From Streptomyces himalayensis subsp. himalayensis (GTDB lineage Bacteria; Actinomycetota; Actinomycetes; Streptomycetales; Streptomycetaceae), in the NCBI RefSeq assembly GCF_013778455.1, contig NZ_JACEHE010000003.1, forward strand, positions 124,001-188,000: 64,000 nt of DNA, in the 5' to 3' direction. The notes under the pieces are model-generated. The model was not told where the DNA came from. It searched no databases and saw only the letters and a program-made list of their open reading frames with translations. The first letter of the stretch is position 1, and each line of letters starts with the position of its first letter. The position numbers and the translations under genes were made by a program. Shown here one piece after another: positions 1-8,540 of the stretch.

Positions 1-278
1 TCCTCGACGGCGCGCTCACCGCACCCGGCTACACCTGGACAGGCCTGACTGCCGCACTGCTCGCGGCCGCCGCCCCGCTTGGCACGGTCCTCGCGTCGTT
101 CTTCTTCGCCGTGCTGCAGGTCGGCGGGCTCTCCATGGAGCGCACCACCGAGGTGCCCCGGGAGCTGACCCAGGTGCTGCAGGCCATCGTCATCGTGTTC
201 CTGGCGGCCCGGCTGCGCTTCCCGCGCAGGCGGAAGAGCACCGACCGAGAGCCCGTAGCCCAGGGGGAGTTCGCCTGA
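1..278 (+). CDS. ABC transporter permease, C-terminal part (nucleoside/BmpA-type system)
   Basis: This is the 3' end of a gene that starts before the window. The frame reads a hydrophobic stretch (ALLAAAAPLGTVLASFFFAV) and then a segment ending in the polar tail RKSTDREPVAQGEFA. It stops at 276-278 and shares one base with the next ATG (TGATG), so the two are translationally coupled. The next gene is a permease of the branched-chain/ribose type, which together with the following phosphorylase suggests the first half of a heterodimeric nucleoside permease. The family call rests mainly on context because only about 91 residues are visible. Confidence 0.75.
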   Translation, partial: LDGALTAPGYTWTGLTAALLAAAAPLGTVLASFFFAVLQVGGLSMERTTEVPRELTQVLQAIVIVFLAARLRFPRRRKSTDREPVAQGEFA

Positions 279-1156
279 TGTTCCTCGACTCCGATCTCCT
301 CATGTCGGCGCTGCGCGCGCTCACCCCGATCCTGCTGGCCGCGCTCGGCGGTGCGCTGTGCGAGCGCGCGGGCGTCTTCAACATCGGCCTCGAGGGCATG
401 ATGCTGGTGGGCTGCTTCACCGCCGTGTCCACCAGCTGGTTCACCGGCAGCCCGTGGCTCGGCGTGCTCGCGGCCGCGCTGGCCGCCGCCGCGTACTCGC
501 TGATCCTCGCAGTGGGCGCGGTGACGCTGCGCGGTGACGCGGTGGTCCTGGGTGTGGCCGTGAACCTCCTCGCCGTGGGCCTGACCAGCTTCCTTCTCCG
601 TACGGTCTTCGGGGTGCAAGGCACCTTCGACGACCCGGACCTCGCCGGACTCCCGCTCGTCGGAGGCTTCTCGCCGCTGACGTATCTCGCGTGGGCCGCC
701 GTGGCGGTCGCCACCGTGCTGCTCTCCCGGCACGTCTGGGGTCTGCGCCTGCGGGGTGTCGGCGAGGCCCCGGACGCCGCGGCGACGCTCGGCGTGAGCC
801 CGGTCCGCTACAAGTACGCGGCGGTGCTCGTGTCCGGTGTTCTGTGCGGGCTCGCCGGGGCCCAGCTCGCCCTCGGCAACGTCACGTTGTTCTCCGAGAA
901 CATGACGGCGGGGCGCGGCTGGATCGCGGTCGTGGCCGTCATGCTCGGCCGCGCCCTGCCGCTCGGCGTGCTGCTCGCCGCGCTTCTGTTCGGTCTCGCG
1001 GAGGCCGCGGGCTTCCGCCTCCAGGGCCTCGGCCTGCCGCAGCAGGCGACCGACGCCGCCCCGTACATCGTCACGCTCGCCGCCCTCTTCCTCACCACGG
1101 CCCGGCGCCGTGGCCGCACCACCCGTACCACCCGTTCTTCCGGAGCCGCCTCATGA
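278..1156 (+). CDS. ABC transporter permease, nucleoside-type (BPD_transp_2 family)
   Basis: This 292-residue inner-membrane protein has about eight to nine hydrophobic segments. Near residues 25-45 it carries the signature GALCERAGVFNIGLEGMM, typical of the second permease of BmpA/NupABC-like nucleoside importers. The cytoplasmic loop GEAPDAAATLGVSPVRYK (about 165-182) fits the ATPase-contacting EAA-like region. It starts at the ATG overlapping the upstream permease stop, and its own stop overlaps the next ATG (ATGA). Import of nucleosides or purine bases is inferred from family and from the phosphorylase and deaminase-like genes downstream. Confidence 0.88.
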   Translation: MFLDSDLLMSALRALTPILLAALGGALCERAGVFNIGLEGMMLVGCFTAVSTSWFTGSPWLGVLAAALAAAAYSLILAVGAVTLRGDAVVLGVAVNLLAVGLTSFLLRTVFGVQGTFDDPDLAGLPLVGGFSPLTYLAWAAVAVATVLLSRHVWGLRLRGVGEAPDAAATLGVSPVRYKYAAVLVSGVLCGLAGAQLALGNVTLFSENMTAGRGWIAVVAVMLGRALPLGVLLAALLFGLAEAAGFRLQGLGLPQQATDAAPYIVTLAALFLTTARRRGRTTRTTRSSGAAS

Positions 1157-1908
1157 CGCACGATCTGCTGCCCGTCACCCGCATACCCCGCACCGGCCTG
1201 CCCCCGCGCGCCCTGGTCGTCGGCGACCCGGCGCGTGCAGCGGCCGTCGCCGCACTGCTCGACGGAGCCGAGGAGGTCTCGTACCACCGCGAGTACCGGG
1301 TGTTCAGCGGCAGTTGGAAGGGCCTGCCGGTCGCCGTCGCCTCGCACGGGGTGGGTGCGCCGGGCGCGATCCTGCTCTTCCAGGAGCTGGCGGACGCGGG
1401 GGTCCGCACGTTCCTGCGGTTCGGGACCGCGGGCGCGATGAAGCCCGGAATCGCCGACGGGGACCTCGTGATCGCGGAGGCGGCCGTACGCGACGACGGC
1501 GTGACCCAGCAGCTGCTGCCGCCCGAGTACCCGGCCGTGTCCGCGCCCGAGGTGGTCTTCGCGCTCCAGCGCGCGGCACGCGAGGCGGGCGCCCCGCACC
1601 ACCGGGGCATCGTGTGGACCAGGGCCGCCTTCCAGCCGGGCCTGATCCCCCTCAACGCGTACGACGGGGCCGGGCTCGCCGCGATCGAGATGGAGCTGTC
1701 GGCGCTGCTCGTGACCGCCTCGCTGCGCGGGCTCGTCGCGGGCGGCATGCTCGTCGTGGACGGCGCGAACGCGGATGAACTGGTCGACGAAGAGGCCACC
1801 GGCGGATACAACCCCCACCGCGAGGTCGTGACACAGGGCGTGGAGCGCGGCGCCGTCGTCTCGTTGGAGGCGCTGCGACTGCTGGCGGAGGAAGAGGACG
1901 CGGCATGA
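1153..1908 (+). CDS. Nucleoside phosphorylase (PNP/UDP family)
   Basis: This 251-residue cytosolic enzyme is predicted to split imported nucleosides with phosphate into base plus (deoxy)ribose 1-phosphate. Family marks are ALVVGDPAR (residues about 21-29, phosphate-binding loop), RFGTAGAMKPGI (about 89-100) and IEMELSALL (about 177-185, ribose-contacting Glu-Met-Glu). The start is the ATG overlapping the permease stop; the longer open frame upstream lies inside the permease gene. The stop overlaps the start of the amidohydrolase. The family includes uridine and purine phosphorylases, and I cannot choose the base from sequence. Confidence 0.88.
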   Translation: MTHDLLPVTRIPRTGLPPRALVVGDPARAAAVAALLDGAEEVSYHREYRVFSGSWKGLPVAVASHGVGAPGAILLFQELADAGVRTFLRFGTAGAMKPGIADGDLVIAEAAVRDDGVTQQLLPPEYPAVSAPEVVFALQRAAREAGAPHHRGIVWTRAAFQPGLIPLNAYDGAGLAAIEMELSALLVTASLRGLVAGGMLVVDGANADELVDEEATGGYNPHREVVTQGVERGAVVSLEALRLLAEEEDAA

Positions 1909-3239
1909 CCGTCCCTGCCGACCTCCTGGTCCACGGCGGCGACATCCTCACGGTCGACGACGCCGGCACCCTGGTACGCGACGGGGCCGTCGCCGTCCGC
2001 GACGGCGAGATCCTGGCCGTCGGCCCCGCGGAGGTACTGCGCGCCCGGTACGCGGCCGACGGCACCCTCGACGCGACCGGCTGCCTGGTCATGCCCGGCC
2101 TCGTCAACACCCACACGCACCTGGCGATGACGCTGCTGCGCGGCCGCGCCGACGACGTGACGCTGCAGGGCTTCCTCGAACGGGTGATCCGCTGGGAGGC
2201 CGAACTGCTGTCGCCGGAGAACGTCGAAGCCGCCGTGCGCGTGGCCGTTGCCGAGAGCGTACGAGCGGGCGTGACCTCGGCGCTGGACATGTACTGGTAT
2301 CACGAGGCGGCCGAGCGAGCCTCCCGGGAGTCGGGCTGGCGGCTGCACACCGGCCCCACCTTCATGGACGTACCGGACCCGGCCGACGGCATCGCGTACG
2401 AGGACCGGCTCGAGTGGGCCCGCCGCGACCTGGCAGCACGCCCGGCACGGCCCGGCACCCGGCCCGTCCTCTTCGCGCACTCGACGTACACCCTCTCCCC
2501 CGACCAGCTCACGGACATCGCCGCGCTGGCCCGGGACTTCGGCGCGCTGCTGCACATCCACGCCGCGGAGAACGCCACCGAGGTCGCCACGGTCGAGGCC
2601 GCGCACGGCAAGCGGCCCGTGGAGCTGCTGGACTCACTCGGCCTGCTCGGCCCCGACCTGCTGCTCGCCCACGCCGTGGACCTGACCGGACCCGAGATCG
2701 CCGCGCTGGCCCGCACCGGCACGTCGGTCGCCCACTGCCCGGTGTCGAACCTCAAGCTCGGCTGCGGGATCGCCCCCGTGCCCCGGCTGCTAGGCGCGGG
2801 CGTGACCGTCGGACTCGGTACGGACGGCGCGGTCAGCTCCAACACCCTTGACCTGCTGGGAGCGGTGCGGCAGGCCGCGCTGGTGCACAAGGCGGGGGGC
2901 GACCCCACGGCGGTCGGCGCTCAGCAGGCCATGCGCATGGCGACCATCGAGGGCGCCCGCGCGCTCGGCCTTGACGCGCATCTGGGCTCCCTGGAGCCGG
3001 GCAAGCGCGCGGACCTGATCGTGCTGGGCCTCGACCGGCCCCATCTCACGCCCCGCCACGACGCGTGGTCGATGCTCGCCTACTCCGCGCAGTCCTCCGA
3101 CGTACGCGACACGGTCGTCGACGGACAGGTACTGATGCGCGACCGCGCGCTCACCACCCTTGACGAGACCGCCGCCCTGGCCGACCTCGAGGCTCTGTCG
3201 AATCTGGAGGCCCTGTCAGACGTGGAGACTCTGCCATGA
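1905..3239 (+). CDS. Metal-dependent amidohydrolase (TRZ/ATZ, SAH/MTA-deaminase-like)
   Basis: This 444-residue protein of the COG0402 amidohydrolase family hydrolyses an amino or halo group from a purine- or triazine-like ring. Metal and active-site motifs are in order: NTHTHLAMTLLRG (about 67-79), LHIHAAEN (about 216-223), VAHCPVSNLKLG (about 273-284) and GTDGAVSSN (about 304-312). The tail contains a near-repeat (ADLEALSNLEALSDVE). Placement after a nucleoside permease and phosphorylase suggests purine or methylthioadenosine/S-adenosylhomocysteine salvage, the latter fitting the sulfur theme of the window. Guanine deaminase is possible but less typical. Confidence 0.82.
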   Translation: MTVPADLLVHGGDILTVDDAGTLVRDGAVAVRDGEILAVGPAEVLRARYAADGTLDATGCLVMPGLVNTHTHLAMTLLRGRADDVTLQGFLERVIRWEAELLSPENVEAAVRVAVAESVRAGVTSALDMYWYHEAAERASRESGWRLHTGPTFMDVPDPADGIAYEDRLEWARRDLAARPARPGTRPVLFAHSTYTLSPDQLTDIAALARDFGALLHIHAAENATEVATVEAAHGKRPVELLDSLGLLGPDLLLAHAVDLTGPEIAALARTGTSVAHCPVSNLKLGCGIAPVPRLLGAGVTVGLGTDGAVSSNTLDLLGAVRQAALVHKAGGDPTAVGAQQAMRMATIEGARALGLDAHLGSLEPGKRADLIVLGLDRPHLTPRHDAWSMLAYSAQSSDVRDTVVDGQVLMRDRALTTLDETAALADLEALSNLEALSDVETLP

Positions 3240-3847
3240 CCGTCACCCGAGGCTTCACCGGACGCTCCCGCGCGCAGGACCGCGATCCGCGGCTGCCACC
3301 CGGCCAGTACGACGCCGGGGACTCCTGGCCCGTACTGTCCGCCGAAGTCACCCCCCACCTCACGCCCGCCGAATGGACATTCCGCATCGACGGCCTGGTG
3401 GCCGAGGAGCGCACCTGGTCCTGGAACGAGGCGCACCAGCTTCCGCCGTCCGTGTACGAAGGCGACATCCACTGCGTCACCAGCTGGTCGAAGTTCGGGG
3501 TGCGGTTCGGCGGGGTGTCCCTGGACAGGTTCCTGGACCTTGTCCGCCCCCACCCCACCGCCACACACGCCGTCGCGTACGCACACACCGGGTACACGAC
3601 GAACCTTCCGCTGTCCGACCTGACGGGCGACCGCGCCTGGATCGCCTGGGAGTTCGACGGGGAGCCGCTGGCCCCCGAACACGGCGGACCGGCACGGCTG
3701 CTCGTGCCCCATCTGTACTTCTGGAAGAGCGCCAAGTGGATCGCGGGCCTGCGCATCCTCGACCATGACGAGCCGGGCTTCTGGGAGCAGAACGGCTACC
3801 ACGCGCGTGGGAACCCCTGGAACGAGGAGCGGTACGCCGGTGACTGA
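3236..3847 (+). CDS. Sulfite-oxidase-like molybdopterin oxidoreductase
   Basis: This 203-residue single-domain protein has the oxidoreductase molybdopterin-binding fold. The probable molybdenum-ligating cysteine lies in GDIHCVTSWSKFG (Cys about residue 80), followed by a region with two conserved tryptophans (DRAWIAWEFDGEPL) and the typical C-terminal WKSAKWIAGL. No signal peptide and no heme or dimerisation domain is visible, so it is a short cytosolic member rather than a full sulfite oxidase. It overlaps the next gene, an FAD reductase, which likely passes electrons to or from it. The physiological substrate is unknown; sulfite is only one possibility. Confidence 0.87.
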   Translation: MTVTRGFTGRSRAQDRDPRLPPGQYDAGDSWPVLSAEVTPHLTPAEWTFRIDGLVAEERTWSWNEAHQLPPSVYEGDIHCVTSWSKFGVRFGGVSLDRFLDLVRPHPTATHAVAYAHTGYTTNLPLSDLTGDRAWIAWEFDGEPLAPEHGGPARLLVPHLYFWKSAKWIAGLRILDHDEPGFWEQNGYHARGNPWNEERYAGD

Positions 3848-4595
3848 GACCTTCACGCCCCCGACCCGGTTTGCTGTGCCGGGGCGGATCGCCGTGAGCA
3901 ACCGTGCTGCGGCGACCTGGCAGCCGGCCCGCCTCATAGCGATCCGCCGTGAGACGCCGCGCGCCTCGACGTTCCGGTTCGCCGTGCCAGGCTGGGCGGG
4001 TCATCTGCCCGGCCAGCACCTGATGCTGCGCCTGACGGCCGCCGACGGCTACGTCGCCCAGCGCCACTACTCCATCGCCTCACCGCCCGACGACACCGGC
4101 CACGTCGAGCTCACCCTCGACCATGTCGAGGGTGGCGAGGTGTCCGGATGGTTCCACCAAGTCGCCCGGCCCGGCGACACCGTCGAGGTGCGCGGCCCGC
4201 TCAGCGGGTTCTTCGCCTGGCCCGGCGACCGGCCCGCGCTGCTGCTCGGCCCCGGCTCCGGCGTCGTACCGCTGATGTCGATGGTCCGCCACCACCGCCT
4301 GCGCCGACTGACCGTCCCGATACGCCTGCTGGTCTCGGCGCGCGCACCCGAAGACCTGATCTACGGGGACGAGTACGGGGACGAGACCACCCCTGTCTTC
4401 ACGCGTACCGCTCCGCCCGGAGTGCGCCCCGGCCGCCTCTCGGCCGCCCACCTCGAGCCGTACCTCGAGCAGCCGCCGGCTGCGGGCTGGGAGGCGTACG
4501 TCTGCGGCTCCAACGGTTTCGCGGAGCACGCCTCCCGGCTGCTCGCCGAGCTGGGCCAGCCCGAGGAGCGGATCCGCATCGAGCGCTTCGGCTGA
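3840..4595 (+). CDS. FAD-binding ferredoxin-reductase-type oxidoreductase
   Basis: This 251-residue flavoprotein shows the FNR-family FAD motif RHYSIAS (about 75-81) and the nucleotide-binding motif LLGPGSGVVPLMSMV (about 134-148), then a C-terminal YVCGSNGFAEHASRLL. There is no [2Fe-2S] domain. The start is a GTG at 3840 inside the last codons of the upstream gene, an 8-base overlap; the longer upstream frame is coding sequence of that gene. This pairing with a short molybdopterin oxidoreductase is common in actinobacteria and suggests an electron-transfer couple. It is the last gene of the operon. Confidence 0.85.
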   Translation: MTETFTPPTRFAVPGRIAVSNRAAATWQPARLIAIRRETPRASTFRFAVPGWAGHLPGQHLMLRLTAADGYVAQRHYSIASPPDDTGHVELTLDHVEGGEVSGWFHQVARPGDTVEVRGPLSGFFAWPGDRPALLLGPGSGVVPLMSMVRHHRLRRLTVPIRLLVSARAPEDLIYGDEYGDETTPVFTRTAPPGVRPGRLSAAHLEPYLEQPPAAGWEAYVCGSNGFAEHASRLLAELGQPEERIRIERFG

Positions 4596-4927
4596 CCCCA
4601 GGGGCCGGACCGCATGGCGGACGGCCAACCGGCGTTCCCGTCCGGGCTCCCTCGATCCTGCGGTACTCGAACCGCTCGGCCGGCTCCCAGACTCAGCGGT
4701 TCTTCCGGCGGCGAGTCGATCACAGCGACGTTCGGCGGCAGAGCCGCTTCCACGAGGAGCCTCCGGTGCAGCGACGCGATCGTCGGTGCACCGGGACTGC
4801 GGAACCAACGTCCAACTGGTCCAGCAGCAGCGCCGCCGTCACGAACGTGCCGTGGAGGCCGCGGGCTTGCTGGTAGTGCAACGTCAGCGCGAACAGGCGC
4901 GCCGCCCACTCATCAGGGATGTCGACG
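4596..4927. other. Intergenic region between convergent genes, possible coding remnant on -
   Basis: No intact gene is recognised. On the - strand around 4805-4927 a short stretch reads like real protein (DIPDEWAARLFALTLHYQQ and then a leucine-rich run), but it continues in another frame and has no clear start. This could be the relic of a gene I cannot name, or chance in a high-GC sequence. Confidence 0.3.
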
Positions 4928-5629
4928 CTACGACCGCCACACCCGGAAGTCGCTGATCCGGAAGTGGCTCCAGGTGGTCCGGAACGCAAAGTGCCCGCTC
5001 GTGTAGGGCTCCGGGTCGGTGTAGTCGAAGACGAGCCGTCCGTTGTTCCACCACTGGACGGTCGAGCCGTCGGAGACGATGCGGACGTGGTTCGGCTCGT
5101 TGGCCACCAGCAGCGGCTCGGTGTAGTCGTGGATCAGCGGCCGGACCCCGGCCTCACCGACGTAGCGGCGCAGTCGGGTCGTGGTGTTCGTGTTGGCGCC
5201 GTACCCGACGTAATACGTCTTGAGGTAGTCGTACTCCGCGAGCGCGCCGCCCCGCTGAGTGGCGAAGATGTCCTCGGGGGACCGGACGTCGACCGCGTTC
5301 CAGAAGTTGTTCAGGTCGGAGACACGGTCGTTGACGCCGCCCTCCGACACGGGCGTGGCGGTGTACTCCAGGATGTACGGTCCTTCGAGCCGCTCCCTGA
5401 ACCAGATCGTCGCCCCGGCGGGCACGTCGACCTCGAGGATGCCGCGGGAGGCGGTGACGGTGCCGCCCTTCTCCAGTTCGACGGCCCACCGGCCGAGGCC
5501 GTGCCGGAAGTCGTCGTGGGCGATCAGCCGGCGGTGGCGGGGCGAGGCGCTCGCGGTGGTCGCGGGGGCGAGGGCGGCCAGGGCGGCGCCGGCGGCCAGG
5601 GCTCCGAAGGCTCTACGCGTGGTCGTCAC
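4928..5629 (-). CDS. Secreted DUF6250-type protein of the rhamnogalacturonan cluster
   Basis: This 233-residue protein has an N-terminal twin-arginine-like signal (MTTTRRAFGALAAGAALAAL) and a predicted beta-rich domain (HDDFRHGLGRWAVELEKGG, FNYTD-like strands and C-terminal FRISDFRVW) typical of DUF6250 proteins that accompany pectin lyases. The start is the GTG at 5629, preceded by AAGGAG about 10 bases upstream; longer open frames are not needed. It overlaps the end of the PL11 lyase gene by 17 bases and is the last gene of the operon. The family's biochemical role is not established; sugar binding or side-chain cleavage on rhamnogalacturonan is inferred from context. Confidence 0.8.
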   Translation of the reverse strand: MTTTRRAFGALAAGAALAALAPATTASASPRHRRLIAHDDFRHGLGRWAVELEKGGTVTASRGILEVDVPAGATIWFRERLEGPYILEYTATPVSEGGVNDRVSDLNNFWNAVDVRSPEDIFATQRGGALAEYDYLKTYYVGYGANTNTTTRLRRYVGEAGVRPLIHDYTEPLLVANEPNHVRIVSDGSTVQWWNNGRLVFDYTDPEPYTSGHFAFRTTWSHFRISDFRVWRS

Positions 5630-7517
5630 GGGAGACGGCTCCTTCCGGGAGGGTGATCGAGGGCTTCGGCACGCGACGGGTCTCGGTGCCGAGGTAGTAG
5701 TCGGTGTACGTGGACTGCAGATAGCCGCGCACGGTCCAGCCGAGGCGGTACCCGGGGTTCTGAGCGAGGGTGTAGAGGCGCGTGTTCGTCGGCTCGGTGG
5801 TGGTGTAGAGGCGCAGCGCGGTGTGGTCGGCGGTCTCGGCGAGGATCTCCTCGCGCCAGTCGCCGAGGATGTCGCCGTAGAACGGGGTGGCGTTGCGGGC
5901 GCCGGAGAGGACTCCGGACGGCTCGAAGATCCTTGCGCTGGTCTGGCTGGCCGGGTCCCACTTCTCGACGTGGGTGTAGTCGAGGTTCTCCGACGCCTTG
6001 TCGCCGTCCCACCAGATACGGAAGTTGACGCTGGGCGTGGTCGTGGAGACCTTGCCGTCCTGGACGTTGTAGACGCCCGCACCGGGGGCGGTGACGTCGG
6101 CGGTGGAGGTCCAGTACTCGTAGCCGGGGTGGTTCGGGTCGATGTCGCCGGTGCTGCCGCGGCCGACGTCGATGTCCGTGTCGTTCACCCAGTCCGCCGG
6201 GTGCTGACCGGTCACGAGACGCTCGCCGGTATCGGCGTCGTAGTAGTACCAGGGGAAGTTCGGGATGACGCCCAGCTCGGCCTGCTGGATGGCGAAGCCC
6301 TCCAGGCCGGGGCGGCCGGGGTCGAGGTCGGCGATGTGGAAACGGTCGCCGTGCCCGGCACCGTCGACGACGTAGCGCAGGGTGCCGTCGCTGTTGACGA
6401 CGTAGTTGCCGTCGGCGATCTCGTCCTTGCCGTCGAGGTCGACGTCGACGGTGCGGATCTGGTGGAAGCTGGTCGCGCCGCTGGTGGACGGGACGACGTA
6501 CTTCCACCGCGGGGTCAGGTCCGTGCCGTTGAAGTCCCAGGTCTGGAAGAGGATCCGGAAGGCGCCGCGCCGCGCGCCGACCCGGGTGACCAACTTCGTG
6601 ACCAGGCTGGGGTGTTCGCCGTCGAGGTAGGCGATGCCGAAGTGGCCGCCGGAGGGGCCGTCGGCGACGAAGTCGTCGGGCACGGGCTGCCGGGTGCGCT
6701 CGGTGCCGGTCGCGCCGTCGATCACGGAGACGAACTGGTTGGCGGGCGAGGCGGCGGTGACCTTGGAACCGTCCGCGAAGGTGGTGCCGTCCGCCGTGTG
6801 CACGAGCACCTCGGCCCTGCCGTCGCCGTCGAGGTCGAACACCGTGACGTTGTCGTCGTTGCGATAGCCGCCGATCGCCGTGGAACCGCTGATCGCAGCG
6901 GGCGCCGGTTCGTTGGCGCCGTTCCCGCCGACCTGCGTGTACGAGCCGGGGCCCTGGTCGACGCGCCACAGCCGTTCGCCGGTCAGCGTGTACGCCTCCA
7001 GCAGGTCGGGCTTGTCGCGGGTCTGGGAGAGGCGGCTGACGACGATCTCGTACCGTCCGTCGCCGTCGAGGTCGCCGGGCCAGGCGTGCTGCACGGTGTA
7101 GCCGTCGGCGGTGGCGAGGGGGATCTCGGCGTACCCTTGGGCGAAGTCCAGCGCGGCCGAACTCGGCCTCTGTTCATGCCCGTTGACGATCGCCCGCACG
7201 GTGTACGTACCCTTGCCGGGCGTGTTGTCCTGGTACGTCGTCGACTTGACGACCGGCGCACGGTTCAGCCGTCGACCGTTCTTGTACACGTTGAAAGCGA
7301 TGGCGTTGCCGTACCGGGCGTACTCGGTGCCGAGCAGACGCCAGCTGAGGAAGGTGCCCTCGCCCGAGCCGGACGGTACGGCGACCAAGCCGCGATCGAG
7401 GTTCTCCACGACACGCCGCGGCGCGTCGTCGTCGGTGGTGGCGTGACCGGCAGGGGCAGAGATCAGCCCGGCCAGCAGGGCCGCCGCGGTGACAGCGACG
7501 GTTCTTCGGCGGTTCAC
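5613..7517 (-). CDS. Secreted rhamnogalacturonan lyase, PL11 family
   Basis: This 634-residue exported enzyme cleaves the backbone of rhamnogalacturonan I by beta-elimination. It has a signal peptide (about 1-27, ending GHATTDDDA), an N-terminal fibronectin-like part (GRRLNRAPVVKSTTYQDN), and then the eight-bladed PL11 propeller with repeated calcium-binding DxDGDGRxE-type loops (DLDGDGRYEIVV, DLDGDGRAEVLVH, DVDLDGKDEIADG). The length matches the family. The start is a GTG that shares bases with the stop of the upstream esterase gene (GTGA), showing translational coupling within the pectin operon. Confidence 0.93.
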   Translation of the reverse strand: MNRRRTVAVTAAALLAGLISAPAGHATTDDDAPRRVVENLDRGLVAVPSGSGEGTFLSWRLLGTEYARYGNAIAFNVYKNGRRLNRAPVVKSTTYQDNTPGKGTYTVRAIVNGHEQRPSSAALDFAQGYAEIPLATADGYTVQHAWPGDLDGDGRYEIVVSRLSQTRDKPDLLEAYTLTGERLWRVDQGPGSYTQVGGNGANEPAPAAISGSTAIGGYRNDDNVTVFDLDGDGRAEVLVHTADGTTFADGSKVTAASPANQFVSVIDGATGTERTRQPVPDDFVADGPSGGHFGIAYLDGEHPSLVTKLVTRVGARRGAFRILFQTWDFNGTDLTPRWKYVVPSTSGATSFHQIRTVDVDLDGKDEIADGNYVVNSDGTLRYVVDGAGHGDRFHIADLDPGRPGLEGFAIQQAELGVIPNFPWYYYDADTGERLVTGQHPADWVNDTDIDVGRGSTGDIDPNHPGYEYWTSTADVTAPGAGVYNVQDGKVSTTTPSVNFRIWWDGDKASENLDYTHVEKWDPASQTSARIFEPSGVLSGARNATPFYGDILGDWREEILAETADHTALRLYTTTEPTNTRLYTLAQNPGYRLGWTVRGYLQSTYTDYYLGTETRRVPKPSITLPEGAVSRDDHA

Positions 7518-8540
7518 TGGTGCTCCTTTGCGAGAAGGTCGATGAGGCGGTCGGCCACCTTGCGGTGACCCTGGGAACTCGGGTGGACGGTCCCGTTGAA
7601 GTCCCCGTCCGCCGGAGAGAGCCAGTCGGTCGTGTCGACGAACTCGGTCCGGGCGTCGGCCAGTTGGGCCACAACGGCGGCGATGTCTTCGGCGTGTGCG
7701 CCGTTGAAGGGGCGCAGTGCGAGGATGCGCGCGTGCGGTGCTGCGGTCCGCAGCTTGTCAAGGTAGGCGCGGTAGGCGGTGCGGAACTCGTCCGAGCCGA
7801 ACGCGGCGTCATTGGTGCCCTGGTTCACCACGATCACGTCGGCCCGGCGGTCCGAGTCCGCCCTGGAGTCGGCGTAGTTCCAGCCGTACGCGTCCGACGC
7901 TGCCGGCACTCCCCCGTTGCCGGTCTGGATCACGCCCTGGCGCCCGAACCCGACCTGGGTGAGGGAGGCGTGCAGGGGTGGGGTAGGCGGCTGTGCCGTC
8001 GGCGCAGTCGGAGGTGTTCACGTCACACAGGGTCATGACCCCCTGGGTGATGGAGTCGCCGTAGAACGCCACCTGCCGTGCGTGCCGGACTCGTTGGTCC
8101 AGGACGTGCCCCCGGATCCCGGTCAGCACGACCCCGGTCTCCAGCGGTGGCGTCCAGCGGTTGACCCGTGAGAAGACGTCCTTGACCGAGATCTCGACCG
8201 TGTGGGGACCGCGGCCGTCGGCTGTGATCTCCAGATCACCCTGGTCGACGGCGTGCAGCTGCTTCGGGCCTCCGTCGACCGACACGTAGATCTGCGCGGG
8301 CACGGTGATCGACGAGACGTCGAACAGGACATGGACACTCGAGCCTGTGAAGCGGAAACGCAGCCGGGAGCCGGAATTGACCGTCGTGGCCGCCTCGGTG
8401 GTGCGGCCCCAGTGACCTTCGTAGGCGAGGCGCCGGTCATCCGGGCGTACGACGTTCGAACCGTCGGACGCCGCAACAGGCTGCACCGCACCCACGAGCA
8501 TCCCCACGGCCACCGCCGCACTCCCCAGGACGCGTCTCAT
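7514..8540 (-). pseudogene. SGNH/GDSL esterase with a frameshift in a C-run
   Basis: Two reading frames together encode one secreted SGNH hydrolase. The 5' frame has a signal peptide (MRRVLGSAAVAVGMLVGAV), a beta-sandwich domain and the catalytic block I motif YGDSITQG (Ser about 163). The 3' frame carries QVGFGRQGV, block III VVNQGTNDAAF and block V GTVHPSSQGH with the catalytic His. The frame changes near 7973-7982, where the + strand reads ggggtgggg. Removing one base restores a continuous protein of about 341 residues (AAYPTLHASLTQ). The role would be deacetylating rhamnogalacturonan. It may be a true lesion or a homopolymer sequencing error. Confidence 0.82.

Noticed and set aside
5259..7568. 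A 769-codon open frame on + opposite the PL11 lyase
   Set aside because: The protein text is low-complexity (Val/Gly/Asp/Arg-rich) and mirrors the codon bias of the real gene on the other strand; the - strand encodes a full PL11 lyase with signal peptide.
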